Assembly (NCBI GenBank): GCA_964592375.1
Contig: CAZQDP010000008.1
Coordinates: 1 to 45,689 of the forward strand
DNA: 45,689 nt
Source of the DNA: CAZQDP01 sp964592375
Lineage (GTDB): Bacteria; Bacillota; Clostridia; RUG12999
Reading direction: 5' to 3'
Shown piece after piece: positions 1 to 7,282 of the stretch (positions within the stretch are counted from its first letter, which is position 1; the number at the start of each line of letters is the position of its first letter). The translations under genes were made by a program, and so were the position numbers. The notes beneath the pieces were generated by a model. The model ran no database searches. It saw nothing but the letters and a program-made list of their open reading frames with translations, and was not told the DNA's origin.

Positions 1-52
1 ACGCCGACAATACTTGGTGGGAGACTGCCCGGGAAGATAGGTCGTTGCCGGA
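1..52 (+). rRNA. 5S ribosomal RNA, 3' end (partial)
   Basis: The first 52 bases match the conserved 3' part of bacterial 5S rRNA: the TACTTGGTGGGAGACTG segment, then the AGATAGGTCGTTGCCGG tail. The 5' part lies outside the window. tRNA genes follow directly, so this is the end of an rRNA operon with a distal tRNA cluster. The exact 3' end is uncertain by a few bases. Confidence 0.88.
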
Positions 53-54
53 AC

Positions 55-96
55 AAATTTTTTTAGCGCAGCATTACATGTGCTGCGCTAAGAAAA
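55..96 (+). other. Spacer hairpin between 5S rRNA and the tRNAs
   Basis: A perfect 11-bp inverted repeat (TTAGCGCAGCA at 63-73, TGCTGCGCTAA at 81-91) has a 7-base loop. It extends as a weak T-run/A-run stem on both sides. No U-tract follows on the plus strand, so it looks more like an rRNA/tRNA processing stem than a terminator. That role is inferred. Confidence 0.5.
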
Positions 97-110
97 TAAC
101 ACACAGACGG

Positions 111-187
111 GGCGGCATAGCTCAGTTGGCTAGAGCAAACGGTTCATACCCGTTAGGTCGCAGGTTCAAGTCCCGCTGCCGCTACCA
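111..187 (+). tRNA. tRNA-Met (CAT)
   Basis: A full cloverleaf of 77 bases with encoded CCA. The acceptor is GGCGGCA paired with TGCCGCT. The anticodon stem AACGG/CCGTT encloses the loop TTCATAC, giving anticodon CAT. The anticodon stem lacks the three G:C pairs of initiator tRNA, so an elongator Met tRNA is most likely. A lysidine-modified Ile tRNA is the other possibility for a CAT anticodon. Confidence 0.93.
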
Positions 188-247
188 TTCTCATGATTGC
201 ACATGATGCGAAACATTCATCTATTTGCATCACATCAATTTTAATAT

Positions 248-322
248 GGCCCGTTGGTCAAGCGGTTAAGACACCGCCCTTTCACGGCGGTAACACGGGT
301 TCGAGTCCCATACGGGTCACCA
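248..322 (+). tRNA. tRNA-Glu (TTC)
   Basis: A cloverleaf of 75 bases with encoded CCA. The acceptor GGCCCGT pairs with ACGGGTC (one G:T pair). The anticodon stem CCGCC/GGCGG encloses CTTTCAC, giving anticodon TTC. It sits between tRNA-Met and tRNA-Val in the rRNA-distal cluster. Confidence 0.95.
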
Positions 323-327
323 ATTAT

Positions 328-403
328 GGGCGCATAGCTCAGCTGGGAGAGCATCTGCCTTACAAGCAGAGGGTCACAGGTTCGAGCCCTGTTGTGCCCA
401 CCA
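328..403 (+). tRNA. tRNA-Val (TAC)
   Basis: A cloverleaf of 76 bases with encoded CCA. The acceptor GGGCGCA pairs with TGTGCCC. The anticodon stem TCTGC/GCAGA encloses CTTACAA, giving anticodon TAC. It is the last tRNA, and its CCA end runs directly into the terminator stem. Confidence 0.95.
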
Positions 404-440
404 AAACAAAAAGACTGTCATTTGGCAGTCTTTTTGTTTT
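403..440 (+). terminator. Rho-independent terminator of the rRNA-tRNA operon
   Basis: A 15-bp inverted repeat (403-417 with 426-440), core AAAAAGACTG/CAGTCTTTTT, with a T-rich 3' arm. The A-rich/T-rich arms suit termination in either direction. It begins at the last base of tRNA-Val. Confidence 0.85.
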
Positions 441-635
441 GGTGCTTATCAATCATTATTTACAAAGCGAGAAGCAGTCTTTTTGAAATATAAGTCTGTT
501 GTTAGGTTGCCTTTGGAATGGGTGCAATCATGGCAAGCCATCTTTGCCAAAAGTGATTTGCGTTCATATCGAAAAGATAAGAAATATCTTTTATCACCAA
601 GATAGAAATCGCATTGATCTAAAAAAACAAATATC

Positions 636-1349
636 TTACTTTGTATTCGTCAACTGATGATAAGTGATGGCGGTTGCAATGCTTGTAAAGGGGAGCGAGA
701 ATAAACCGATGAACGCATTGATTATTCCGATTATAAGTATTTGAGTTGTTTGTCCTTCATATATAGATACAAAAAGTGAATACAGTAACGTAAATATCGT
801 GGATGTAATCAGAAGGATGGTCCATACACTCCAGTAATTGCCTTTTATTAATTTCATGGATCGTGTGAGGTACTTATTTGATTTGCTCTGGGTAGCTATC
901 AACGGAAGAAGCATGAAAAACAATGCCATGATGAAATGAATGTATAGCGCTACTATCGACGCTGTATATTGAATTTTTAAAATTGCAATCGCTGCAAATG
1001 GAATCATCCATAGAGCAATGATCAAATAACATCTGACATATAACCAGAATTTGCCTTTCGTGAGGTGATATGCGCTACTTAGTGTGATTTCTTGGCCTAT
1101 CAATATATTATTTGCATAAATTTGCACAGCCAGAATTAATTTTACATAAAAAACTAGCATAAGTAGCATAACAAGAGTCAGCAAAAAAGTCATGAGTGGG
1201 TTAATGCCTTTTTGTGCACCAAAGTATACAAAGCCAATGGATACCATATTGTAGAGGAACATAAAAAGTACAAATGGCAAGAGCTTTGTGTAATTCGTTT
1301 TTAAAAATGCAACACTTTTCAATAAAATCTCCAAAACATTTAGTTTCAT
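636..1349 (-). CDS. Multi-pass membrane protein of unknown function
   Basis: A 237-residue protein that is almost entirely hydrophobic, with about six membrane-spanning segments and a short Lys/Asn-rich loop near residue 155. The C-terminus (PFTSIATAITYHQL) resembles the last helix of DUF975-like or glycerophosphodiester-phosphodiesterase-type membrane domains, but I cannot assign a family securely. The start has a strong AGGAGG ribosome binding site about 8 bases upstream on the minus strand. It is monocistronic and converges on the tRNA operon. No catalytic motif is visible. Confidence 0.8.
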   Translation of the reverse strand: MKLNVLEILLKSVAFLKTNYTKLLPFVLFMFLYNMVSIGFVYFGAQKGINPLMTFLLTLVMLLMLVFYVKLILAVQIYANNILIGQEITLSSAYHLTKGKFWLYVRCYLIIALWMIPFAAIAILKIQYTASIVALYIHFIMALFFMLLPLIATQSKSNKYLTRSMKLIKGNYWSVWTILLITSTIFTLLYSLFVSIYEGQTTQILIIGIINAFIGLFSLPFTSIATAITYHQLTNTK

Positions 1350-1415
1350 TTCATTAGCCTCCTCATTTTATTTTTACTTATTTTATCATATCATTCTAAA
1401 ATTTGCAATTGTTTT

Positions 1416-1462
1416 TTGAAATGGATACTTAGATTATTTTTGAAATAGATACTTAGCTTATT
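1416..1462 (+). repeat. Tandem 24-bp direct repeat, two copies
   Basis: TTGAAATGGATACTTAGATT at 1416 recurs as TTGAAATAGATACTTAGCTT at 1440, with two differences over 23 bases. It lies in the 306-bp region between the minus-strand membrane gene and the secreted esterase. It could be a regulator site or a slippage duplication; function unknown. Confidence 0.6.
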
Positions 1463-1592
1463 ACCATGGAAAGTTTATTTAACGAAACGACGCAGAGAAA
1501 GAGCGCTTCCATTTGCCAACAACGATATATATAGCAAAAATACAAATGACCATATGCATATAAAAAACAGACTCAAAGTGACCATTTGTGTA

Positions 1593-1621
1593 TTTACTTA
1601 TTATGCACACGGTTATATAAT
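1593..1621 (+). promoter_or_regulatory. Candidate sigma-A promoter for the secreted esterase
   Basis: TTTACT at 1593-1598 and TATAAT at 1616-1621 are separated by 17 bases. A start point near 1628 would leave a short leader to the ATG at 1656. Just upstream, two related segments (around 1541-1558 and 1573-1591, both containing TGACCAT) form imperfect direct repeats. They are a possible operator. Confidence 0.5.
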
Positions 1622-1655
1622 AAAAGTAACATTGTATAGAGAGGTGTGTGAACAA

Positions 1656-4034
1656 ATGAATTTCAAGAAACTATTTTCACTAAGCTTAGCATGTGTAATG
1701 CTGATGAGTTTTTGTGTTTTTCCAGTGTTTGCGGCAAATGGAATAATCATGGAAGATGATTTTGATAATCTCATCATAGGGGCGTATACCGGCAAAGCGA
1801 CAAATCCTTTGGATGGCTGTAAGGGCGAAATCAAAGAGAATACTCAGGATAAATCGGATAAATATCTCTATGTTGAGGATATGAACGACAAAGGGATGTT
1901 TGGTTATGCGACAACGTTTGAGGCACAAACACAGCCATTTACAATCGCATTTGACTATAAAATGGAAGATGGTTCAAAGGGTGGTGCTGCCTTTTATGTG
2001 TCAGACAGCAAAGTCGGGGGGATGGCTGCCCAGTCCATTTTCTTAAATCCAACGGTTGGTGGCTTTAACGGTGTTACCAATGGGGCTTGCGGCAGTAAAA
2101 TTGCACCCAATACATGGGTGAGCGTGACCTCGATGATAAACCCAAAAGAAAAAACATTTACGTTATATATTAACGGAGTAGCTGTGGCACAGAATTATAG
2201 ATTCAGGAATGAAAATGCACAGGCGATTGACACTGTGATCATTTCAGGGGATACGGGCACAGTGCCCACAAAATTTTCTATCAATAATATAGCAATTACA
2301 AAAGGCGCAGTAATGCCAGCTGAAGCGAGTAATTCCCTTGCGCCTGCTATTGTAGAAGGAAGTGAATTGACAATGCCCAGCACAGATAAAGCAGAAGCAG
2401 AGCTGAAAACCAAGATTGGTGGCGCGCTTGCATTACTGGTGAATTATCCAGTGGCGAGGCAAAGCGGTGAATATCGTCTCATCGACAAAGACAGCCCCAG
2501 GGTGAGTCCGTTTGTATTGAGTAACAGAACACTGGTGCCGGTGCGCTTTATTGCAGAAGCATTTGGCATGCAGGTCGCATTTGATGAGGAAACGGAAATG
2601 ATTACATTGAAATCGGGTGCAGTAAGTGTAGAAATGGGGCTGGGATCGGTTACCATGAAAGTAAATGGCATAGAGAAGCAACTTGATGTAGCGGCAAATA
2701 CATATAACGACCGCACCTTCATACCACTTCGTGCGATGGCAGAATCACTTGGCAAGCAGGTGTTCTGGGATGAGCGTGGTCTTATCATCATAGGTGATAG
2801 CGTATATATGGCGAAGACAGATGAATCGCTTATTCAATATGTCATTGCAAAGCTTAAGAATGAAACGGCCATGCAGGCGGGCGGTATGTATGCCGGTGGA
2901 TATATGGAAAAGCTTGGGCAAGCACCTATTGTATACGATACCGAATTGGCAGCAAAGGCCGGAGTGCGCTCTGTATTTTATCAAGGAGCACCCTATCAAG
3001 GCAAAGAAACGAGAGTTTATGCCTATATTGGACTGCCGGACAATATAAAGCCGGGGCAGAAGGTGCCGGGAATGGTGCTGGCGCACGGAGGAGGCGGTAC
3101 CGCTTATGCCGAATGGGTGCGTTTATGGAACGCCAAGGGATATGCTGCCATTGCAATGGATTTGGAAGGGCACACGCCAGATAAGAAAACGCACGCATGG
3201 AGCGGTCCGCAAAATAGTATTTTTGGAGATATTCACGCTCCGGTGGAGGATCAATGGATGTACCATGCCTCTTCGGATATTATGCTTGCACATTCCCTGC
3301 TGGCATCGATGGATGCTGTGGATTCAAATAAAATAGGCCTTACCGGAATTTCTTGGGGTGGTGTGCTTGCCAGTTTTGTGATGGGTGTGGATAATCGCTT
3401 TATGTTTGCAATTCCTGTTTACGGCTGCGGTTTTCTAAATGAAGCTGAAAATGACTATTATAAAAAACTATTTTCTCCATGGAATTCCGATACGCAAAAA
3501 AGATTTTCTGCGCTTTGGGCAGCACAGCGAGCTTTCCCTCAGGTGACCATGCCTGTTCTGTTTGTCAATAGCGATCACGACACATATTTCCCGATTACTA
3601 TCACGAATAAATCGAAAAAAGGTGTCGCCGGCTTTGCACAGATGAGCATACAGCCTACCCTCACGCACAGTCACTCAGCTGGCTGGAATCCACCGGAAAT
3701 ATACGCTTTTGCAGATAGCTTTGCGATGGGAGGCACGCCGCTTGCCAAAATCATATCACAGGAGCAAAATGGAGACGAAATTTCGCTTGTGTATAGCGAT
3801 TCACAAGCCGCACGCATCGTATCTGCTCAGGTAGTCTATTCAAAATTACCGGTGGTGGAGGCCTGGAAAATTGCAAACACGAACAATGACTCATCGTGGA
3901 GCATATTAAGTGCATCTGTCAATCAAGCCTCCTGCACGGTTACCGCTACCATCCCTACTGACACCAAAACATATTATGTAATCATCAAGGACAGCCGAGG
4001 ATTGATGGTAAGCTCAGAGCTTGTTTTTCGATAA
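1656..4034 (+). CDS. Secreted LamG/stalk-domain protein with acetyl-xylan-esterase-like alpha/beta hydrolase
   Basis: A 792-residue exported protein. The frame is open from 1554, but the ATG at 1656 follows AGAGAGG and starts a clean signal peptide (cleavage after residue 26, VFA). In order: a LamG-like jelly roll (about 28-205); a copper-amine-oxidase-like stalk domain (about 265-380, with RTLVPVRFIAEAFG and RTFIPLRAMAESLG); an alpha/beta hydrolase (about 415-685); and a beta-rich C-terminal domain. The hydrolase has oxyanion-type HGGGG, nucleophile elbow GISWG (Ser566), Asp640 or Asp642, and His671 or His673, so the triad looks complete. The core resembles acetyl xylan esterase or PhoPQ-activated-like hydrolases. 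The substrate is unknown. A role in deacylating an extracellular glycan is inferred from the module mix shared with the giant proteins downstream. Confidence 0.85.
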   Translation: MNFKKLFSLSLACVMLMSFCVFPVFAANGIIMEDDFDNLIIGAYTGKATNPLDGCKGEIKENTQDKSDKYLYVEDMNDKGMFGYATTFEAQTQPFTIAFDYKMEDGSKGGAAFYVSDSKVGGMAAQSIFLNPTVGGFNGVTNGACGSKIAPNTWVSVTSMINPKEKTFTLYINGVAVAQNYRFRNENAQAIDTVIISGDTGTVPTKFSINNIAITKGAVMPAEASNSLAPAIVEGSELTMPSTDKAEAELKTKIGGALALLVNYPVARQSGEYRLIDKDSPRVSPFVLSNRTLVPVRFIAEAFGMQVAFDEETEMITLKSGAVSVEMGLGSVTMKVNGIEKQLDVAANTYNDRTFIPLRAMAESLGKQVFWDERGLIIIGDSVYMAKTDESLIQYVIAKLKNETAMQAGGMYAGGYMEKLGQAPIVYDTELAAKAGVRSVFYQGAPYQGKETRVYAYIGLPDNIKPGQKVPGMVLAHGGGGTAYAEWVRLWNAKGYAAIAMDLEGHTPDKKTHAWSGPQNSIFGDIHAPVEDQWMYHASSDIMLAHSLLASMDAVDSNKIGLTGISWGGVLASFVMGVDNRFMFAIPVYGCGFLNEAENDYYKKLFSPWNSDTQKRFSALWAAQRAFPQVTMPVLFVNSDHDTYFPITITNKSKKGVAGFAQMSIQPTLTHSHSAGWNPPEIYAFADSFAMGGTPLAKIISQEQNGDEISLVYSDSQAARIVSAQVVYSKLPVVEAWKIANTNNDSSWSILSASVNQASCTVTATIPTDTKTYYVIIKDSRGLMVSSELVFR

Positions 4035-4039
4035 GGTGG

Positions 4040-4284
4040 ATTGATGTGGGAAAAATATTGTGGTATGGGGATCGGCACTCTCTGCCATGCATAAGTTCTT
4101 CATCATGTCGCCTATTCCGAAAGACGTGATAAGCGTTAGAATGGGTCTTGCTGCGCGGCATACGCAAAGGGTCAATTTCTGTGCTTCCCGTGGGATACAT
4201 ACGATGAAGAGAAGAAGCTCATTAGCGATAGCGGTGCTGTTGTCATCAGTCCCTGGCATGTAGATGAAAAGCTTGGGGATGAAT
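4040..4284 (+). pseudogene. Probable decayed gene (relic)
   Basis: One forward frame from about 4040 to the stop at 4284 reads like protein but carries two internal stops (near 4091 and 4138). Its last ~45 codons (including FLCFPWDTYDEEKKL and VVISPWHVDEKLGDE) have normal amino-acid composition and end in a proper stop. I cannot identify the parent family. The region between the esterase and the XRE gene holds no intact gene. An antisense frame over the same bases is probably a shadow. Confidence 0.4.
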
Positions 4285-4398
4285 GAAAAATCCGTATCTG
4301 CCTACTAATGCTACCATAACTTACTATCGGTAGGGATACGACCAAATTGTCTTGCAAGCAAATGATGGCAACTCTTTATGGGGAAATATAAGGTGTTA

Positions 4399-4427
4399 TT
4401 GATATTTTTCTTGCTGTATCGTATAAT
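4399..4427 (+). promoter_or_regulatory. Upstream sigma-A promoter (TTGATA-17-TATAAT)
   Basis: TTGATA at 4399-4404 and TATAAT at 4422-4427 are 17 bases apart. Transcripts would start near 4434 and give a leader of about 90 bases before the XRE gene. A second promoter lies closer to the gene at 4475-4503. Confidence 0.5.
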
Positions 4428-4474
4428 GAAGGTGGCAGTGCACATTTGCTGCTAATGACTCTACGGAGCGTTTG

Positions 4475-4503
4475 TTGAAAATGCTTTGTACATATATTAT
4501 AAT
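4475..4503 (+). promoter_or_regulatory. Proximal sigma-A promoter of the XRE gene
   Basis: TTGAAA at 4475-4480 and TATAAT at 4498-4503 are 17 bases apart. The expected start near 4509 falls just before the GGAGG at 4511-4515, so this transcript would have a very short leader. Confidence 0.6.
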
Positions 4504-4524
4504 ATCTGCAGGAGGTGTCTAAAA

Positions 4525-5109
4525 ATGGACTGTGCAAAGGTAGGCAATTTGATATACAAACTACGAAAAGAAAAAAATTTAACACAAAAACAATTGGCAG
4601 ACGCCATGAATATTTCTGACAGAACCATATCGAAATGGGAGAGAGGCATTGGGATTCCGGATGTTTCGCTGCTCAGCGAGCTTTCTAGCATTCTACATGT
4701 CAATATTCGGGAAATACTATCGGGTGACTTGATGGCCAACGAGCGCATAGGAGGAAATATGAAGAAGCTAATGTATTATGTATGCCCTTTTTGCGGCAAT
4801 ATGATGGTTGGAACGGGAAATATAAGCGTTTCTTGCTGCGGAAGAAATTTGGAAGCGTGCATTCCACAAAAAGCAAGCGAAGAGCAAAAACTCAGCGTTG
4901 AAATTGTTGAAGATGAATTTTATATTACATCCGATCATCCAATGACAAAAGATCACTATATCTCTTTTGTTGCATTTGCTACCGGTGAGCGGGTGCAAAT
5001 TGTCAAGCATGACGCCGAGTGGAATCTTCAAACGCGTATGCCAAAACGAGGCGGAGGCACGCTCATCTGGCACTGCACAAAAGATGGGCTATTTTATCAG
5101 CTTTTGTAA
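4525..5109 (+). CDS. XRE-family regulator fused to a desulfoferrodoxin-like domain
   Basis: 194 residues. The ATG at 4525 follows GGAGG; an upstream in-frame start at 4486 would precede the ribosome binding site. Residues 6-62 form an XRE helix-turn-helix (LTQKQLADAMNISDRTISKWERG). Residues 85-112 match a desulforedoxin-type iron site: Cys87, Cys90 and the adjacent pair Cys104-Cys105. Residues 135-194 match superoxide-reductase (neelaredoxin) signatures: HPMTKDHYI with His138 and His144, then CTKDGLF with Cys184. In catalytic enzymes that last motif is CxxHGLW, so Asp187 replaces an iron-ligand His. The early EKH-type His is also absent. The protein is therefore more likely an iron- or redox-responsive regulator than a working superoxide reductase. 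This role is inferred. Confidence 0.8.
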   Translation: MDCAKVGNLIYKLRKEKNLTQKQLADAMNISDRTISKWERGIGIPDVSLLSELSSILHVNIREILSGDLMANERIGGNMKKLMYYVCPFCGNMMVGTGNISVSCCGRNLEACIPQKASEEQKLSVEIVEDEFYITSDHPMTKDHYISFVAFATGERVQIVKHDAEWNLQTRMPKRGGGTLIWHCTKDGLFYQLL

Positions 5110-5180
5110 ATGCATCTTCACAGCTTTTTAGAATATCTCGCACCATGTGGTGAGTGCAAATGCACACAATTCACCATAGT

Positions 5181-5249
5181 CCCCAATTTTCCATATGATA
5201 TATTGTAAAAAGTATCAATATTATCATATGGAAGAATAGGGGATTTTTT
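5181..5249 (+). promoter_or_regulatory. Leader hairpin that can cover the ribosome binding site of the next gene
   Basis: A 15-bp stem with one bulged base (5191-5205 with 5216-5231, core CCATATGATA/TATCATATGG) has a 10-base loop. An outer CCCC at 5181-5184 can pair with GGGG at 5239-5242, which is the likely Shine-Dalgarno of the gene starting at 5250. A six-T run (5244-5249) follows directly. The element could act as a translational switch or as a terminator-like attenuator. Confidence 0.55.
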
Positions 5250-5816
5250 ATGTTTGAATACGCATGCCATCATCAAGCAGTACATTTACCAAAAGAGGTG
5301 AGCATCCCAATTGAGCTCTACGAATCACTCAGAGGCGAATATTTTATCGGCTACGCCGACAACTTGACTTTCGGAAGCGGAAAAAGCTGCTGGGCAAGAT
5401 TATATAACCCTCGACATTCCGGTGTTAATTTGCATGTGAATGTCTGGACGGTAACCGATATCTCTAGTGCACCATTTCGTGCTCAGTTTTGGTTTAATGC
5501 AATCCCTTCGGGAGTCATTAGCGAATCAACACTCGTAACCCCATCAAACACTGCAATTTATCCTTTGCCAAAGCCGGAAATAAAGCTACAGCAAGCATCA
5601 GATGTGGCAAGAGAACCGGAAGGCGGCGTAAAAGCCTTTGTGCGAAGAGGCGAAGCTGGTACAACATTAGTGGATACAGAAAACGGAAAATTAATATTTC
5701 CTCCTGGTGGCTCATTTTTGGTCTTTTTATCACTGGCTGAAGACCAAAACATTGCTGCACAAGGGAGAATTGCTTTTGGGTGGTGGGAAGAGAAAGTGGC
5801 GAAAGAGTGCCCTTGA
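5250..5816 (+). CDS. DUF6143-like protein of unknown function
   Basis: A 188-residue soluble protein with no signal peptide or membrane segment. It resembles a small family of clostridial hypothetical proteins (I believe DUF6143) with a conserved segment like WARLYNPRHSGVNLHVNVWT. The composition suggests a beta-rich fold. The start at 5250 has AGGGG seven bases upstream, inside the hairpin described separately. It is monocistronic, followed by a 218-bp gap. No catalytic residues can be named. The family name is from memory and should be treated as tentative. Confidence 0.65.
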   Translation: MFEYACHHQAVHLPKEVSIPIELYESLRGEYFIGYADNLTFGSGKSCWARLYNPRHSGVNLHVNVWTVTDISSAPFRAQFWFNAIPSGVISESTLVTPSNTAIYPLPKPEIKLQQASDVAREPEGGVKAFVRRGEAGTTLVDTENGKLIFPPGGSFLVFLSLAEDQNIAAQGRIAFGWWEEKVAKECP

Positions 5817-5977
5817 GGTATAATGTTATGGATAGATATGGATATATCAAAATATATTTTAAAATATCACTTGCATATCTTGCAGTAAAATCAACTTCAT
5901 GAGGGAACACTAGGTATGTGGAAAGATGAACGGATTTCACCTACTCATAAATTTTTTCCCTGAATTGTAGAAAATTG

Positions 5978-6006
5978 TTGACAAATTCACAAAATGCAAT
6001 TATAAT
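5978..6006 (+). promoter_or_regulatory. Consensus sigma-A promoter for the alpha/beta hydrolase gene
   Basis: TTGACA at 5978-5983 and TATAAT at 6001-6006 have an exact 17-bp spacer. The start would be near 6013, giving a leader of about 22 bases to the ATG at 6035. This is a full consensus match on both hexamers. Confidence 0.8.
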
Positions 6007-6034
6007 GAACTTAAAAAGATGTTAGAGGTTATTC

Positions 6035-7069
6035 ATGTATTGTATTTTACAATTAATAGCAAAACGTGCAAACGCATTTTTCTTATCCGCATGTGCGGCC
6101 GAGAATACTTTCCAAAAATACATTGAATATCTTGGAAATGCGCTATATACGGAAGTATATCACTACAACCCGACTGCCACAGAGGCAATTATTTTTCTTC
6201 ATGGTCTCTGTGGCAATCATGCGGATGGTGCATTTCTGCAAGACCCGAAAAATACTTATATGACAATTACAATGGACATGCCTGGCCATGGTCAGTCCGG
6301 CAGGCAAGATAAGATTACTTGGGAAGAATATATCGGGGCGGTAAAAGCTGTTATCAATTCATATGGGCTCCTAAGGGTCCACCTTATTGGTCACTCTTTG
6401 GGTGCTGATACTGCACTGATGTTTGCAAAAGAGCATCCCGAGGCAGTAGGGGATATCATTTTATTGGATCGAGGATATTATAATTACGCCGATGTAATCG
6501 GTCTTCATTTCACTCCTTCATTTTACAAGGTAGTTGAACATGACGCAGAGTCTGGTTTGGATACAAATGCCTTTTTCAATTTGGTTGATATGATGTTTGA
6601 AAATGATATTACAAAGACTTGGGATATCAATAAAGACGTGCTTCTGATGGCTGCAAATCCATATTGGCCTGCACCAATTGAAGGCAAAAATAATATTGTG
6701 GATTATATTGAAGCGATAAAGAGTTCCCCGGAGGATTTTGGCGTATCGAAAGAGCAGGCAGCTACTCTACCAGATTTAACGTTGGACAACCTTTATGGAT
6801 ATATGGCATTTTTAAATTTAAAAATAGATGAATTTACTTCTGCGAATAAGAAATTTGAAATGGTAAGAACCCCTTTTGAACATGCTATGATGCGCAATGA
6901 TATCGCAAAGATAGAACTTCTAAAGGATGTGCTCCTCTACATTGGCAATAAAGATAAGGTGTGGGCAAAAGATAAGATCAAGGAAAGTATATATAAAATA
7001 AAATCTGGGTTTAAGCAAAAAAGTTTATCCGAAATACTGGGCAAGACGATACTTGCACCAAAAAAATAA
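6035..7069 (+). CDS. Alpha/beta hydrolase, apparently lacking the C-terminal catalytic His
   Basis: 344 residues with AGAGG seven bases before the ATG. The fold signature is clear: FLHGLCG oxyanion strand near residue 55, MDMPGHGQSG, and the nucleophile elbow GHSLG with Ser121. LLYIGNKDKVW (Asp307) fits the usual acid-residue strand. The catalytic His normally lies after that strand, yet the last His in the protein is His283 and the final ~60 residues contain none. The C-terminus (KKSLSEILGKTILAPKK-like, basic) also looks short. It may be truncated, use an unusual triad, or be non-catalytic. It has its own promoter and lies about 210 bp upstream of the Agr cassette with no obvious terminator between. 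A functional link to the cassette is not shown. Confidence 0.8.
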   Translation: MYCILQLIAKRANAFFLSACAAENTFQKYIEYLGNALYTEVYHYNPTATEAIIFLHGLCGNHADGAFLQDPKNTYMTITMDMPGHGQSGRQDKITWEEYIGAVKAVINSYGLLRVHLIGHSLGADTALMFAKEHPEAVGDIILLDRGYYNYADVIGLHFTPSFYKVVEHDAESGLDTNAFFNLVDMMFENDITKTWDINKDVLLMAANPYWPAPIEGKNNIVDYIEAIKSSPEDFGVSKEQAATLPDLTLDNLYGYMAFLNLKIDEFTSANKKFEMVRTPFEHAMMRNDIAKIELLKDVLLYIGNKDKVWAKDKIKESIYKIKSGFKQKSLSEILGKTILAPKK

Positions 7070-7282
7070 ATGGGGGTATGAATATTTTATAACAGGACTA
7101 TTTGCTTGGTGTCATCACAGTATTTTGTGACCGAAAATAGAGCTTTTTTTACATTTTTATAAGAACGATCAAATGGTGTGGAAAATAATGATATTGCTGT
7201 TTCGAAAACCTTCAATGGATTTTGAAGTTTCAATGTCAAGTAATATAGAATGATACTATAAAAATGAAAGGAGTTGTTTAAT

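Noticed and set aside
193..486. 97-codon open frame across tRNA-Glu, tRNA-Val and the terminator
   Set aside because: It is made of tRNA genes and a terminator stem, with no ribosome binding site.
5518..5940. 140-codon minus-strand frame over the DUF6143-like gene
   Set aside because: Antisense shadow: Leu/Arg-rich composition, no ribosome binding site and no family resemblance.
7200..7282. AgrA-type binding repeats before the Agr cassette
   Set aside because: There is a CTTCAA/TTGAAG dyad (7210-7227) and a weak TTGAAG/TATAGA promoter-like pair, but nothing matching known AgrA or VirR boxes well enough to claim.
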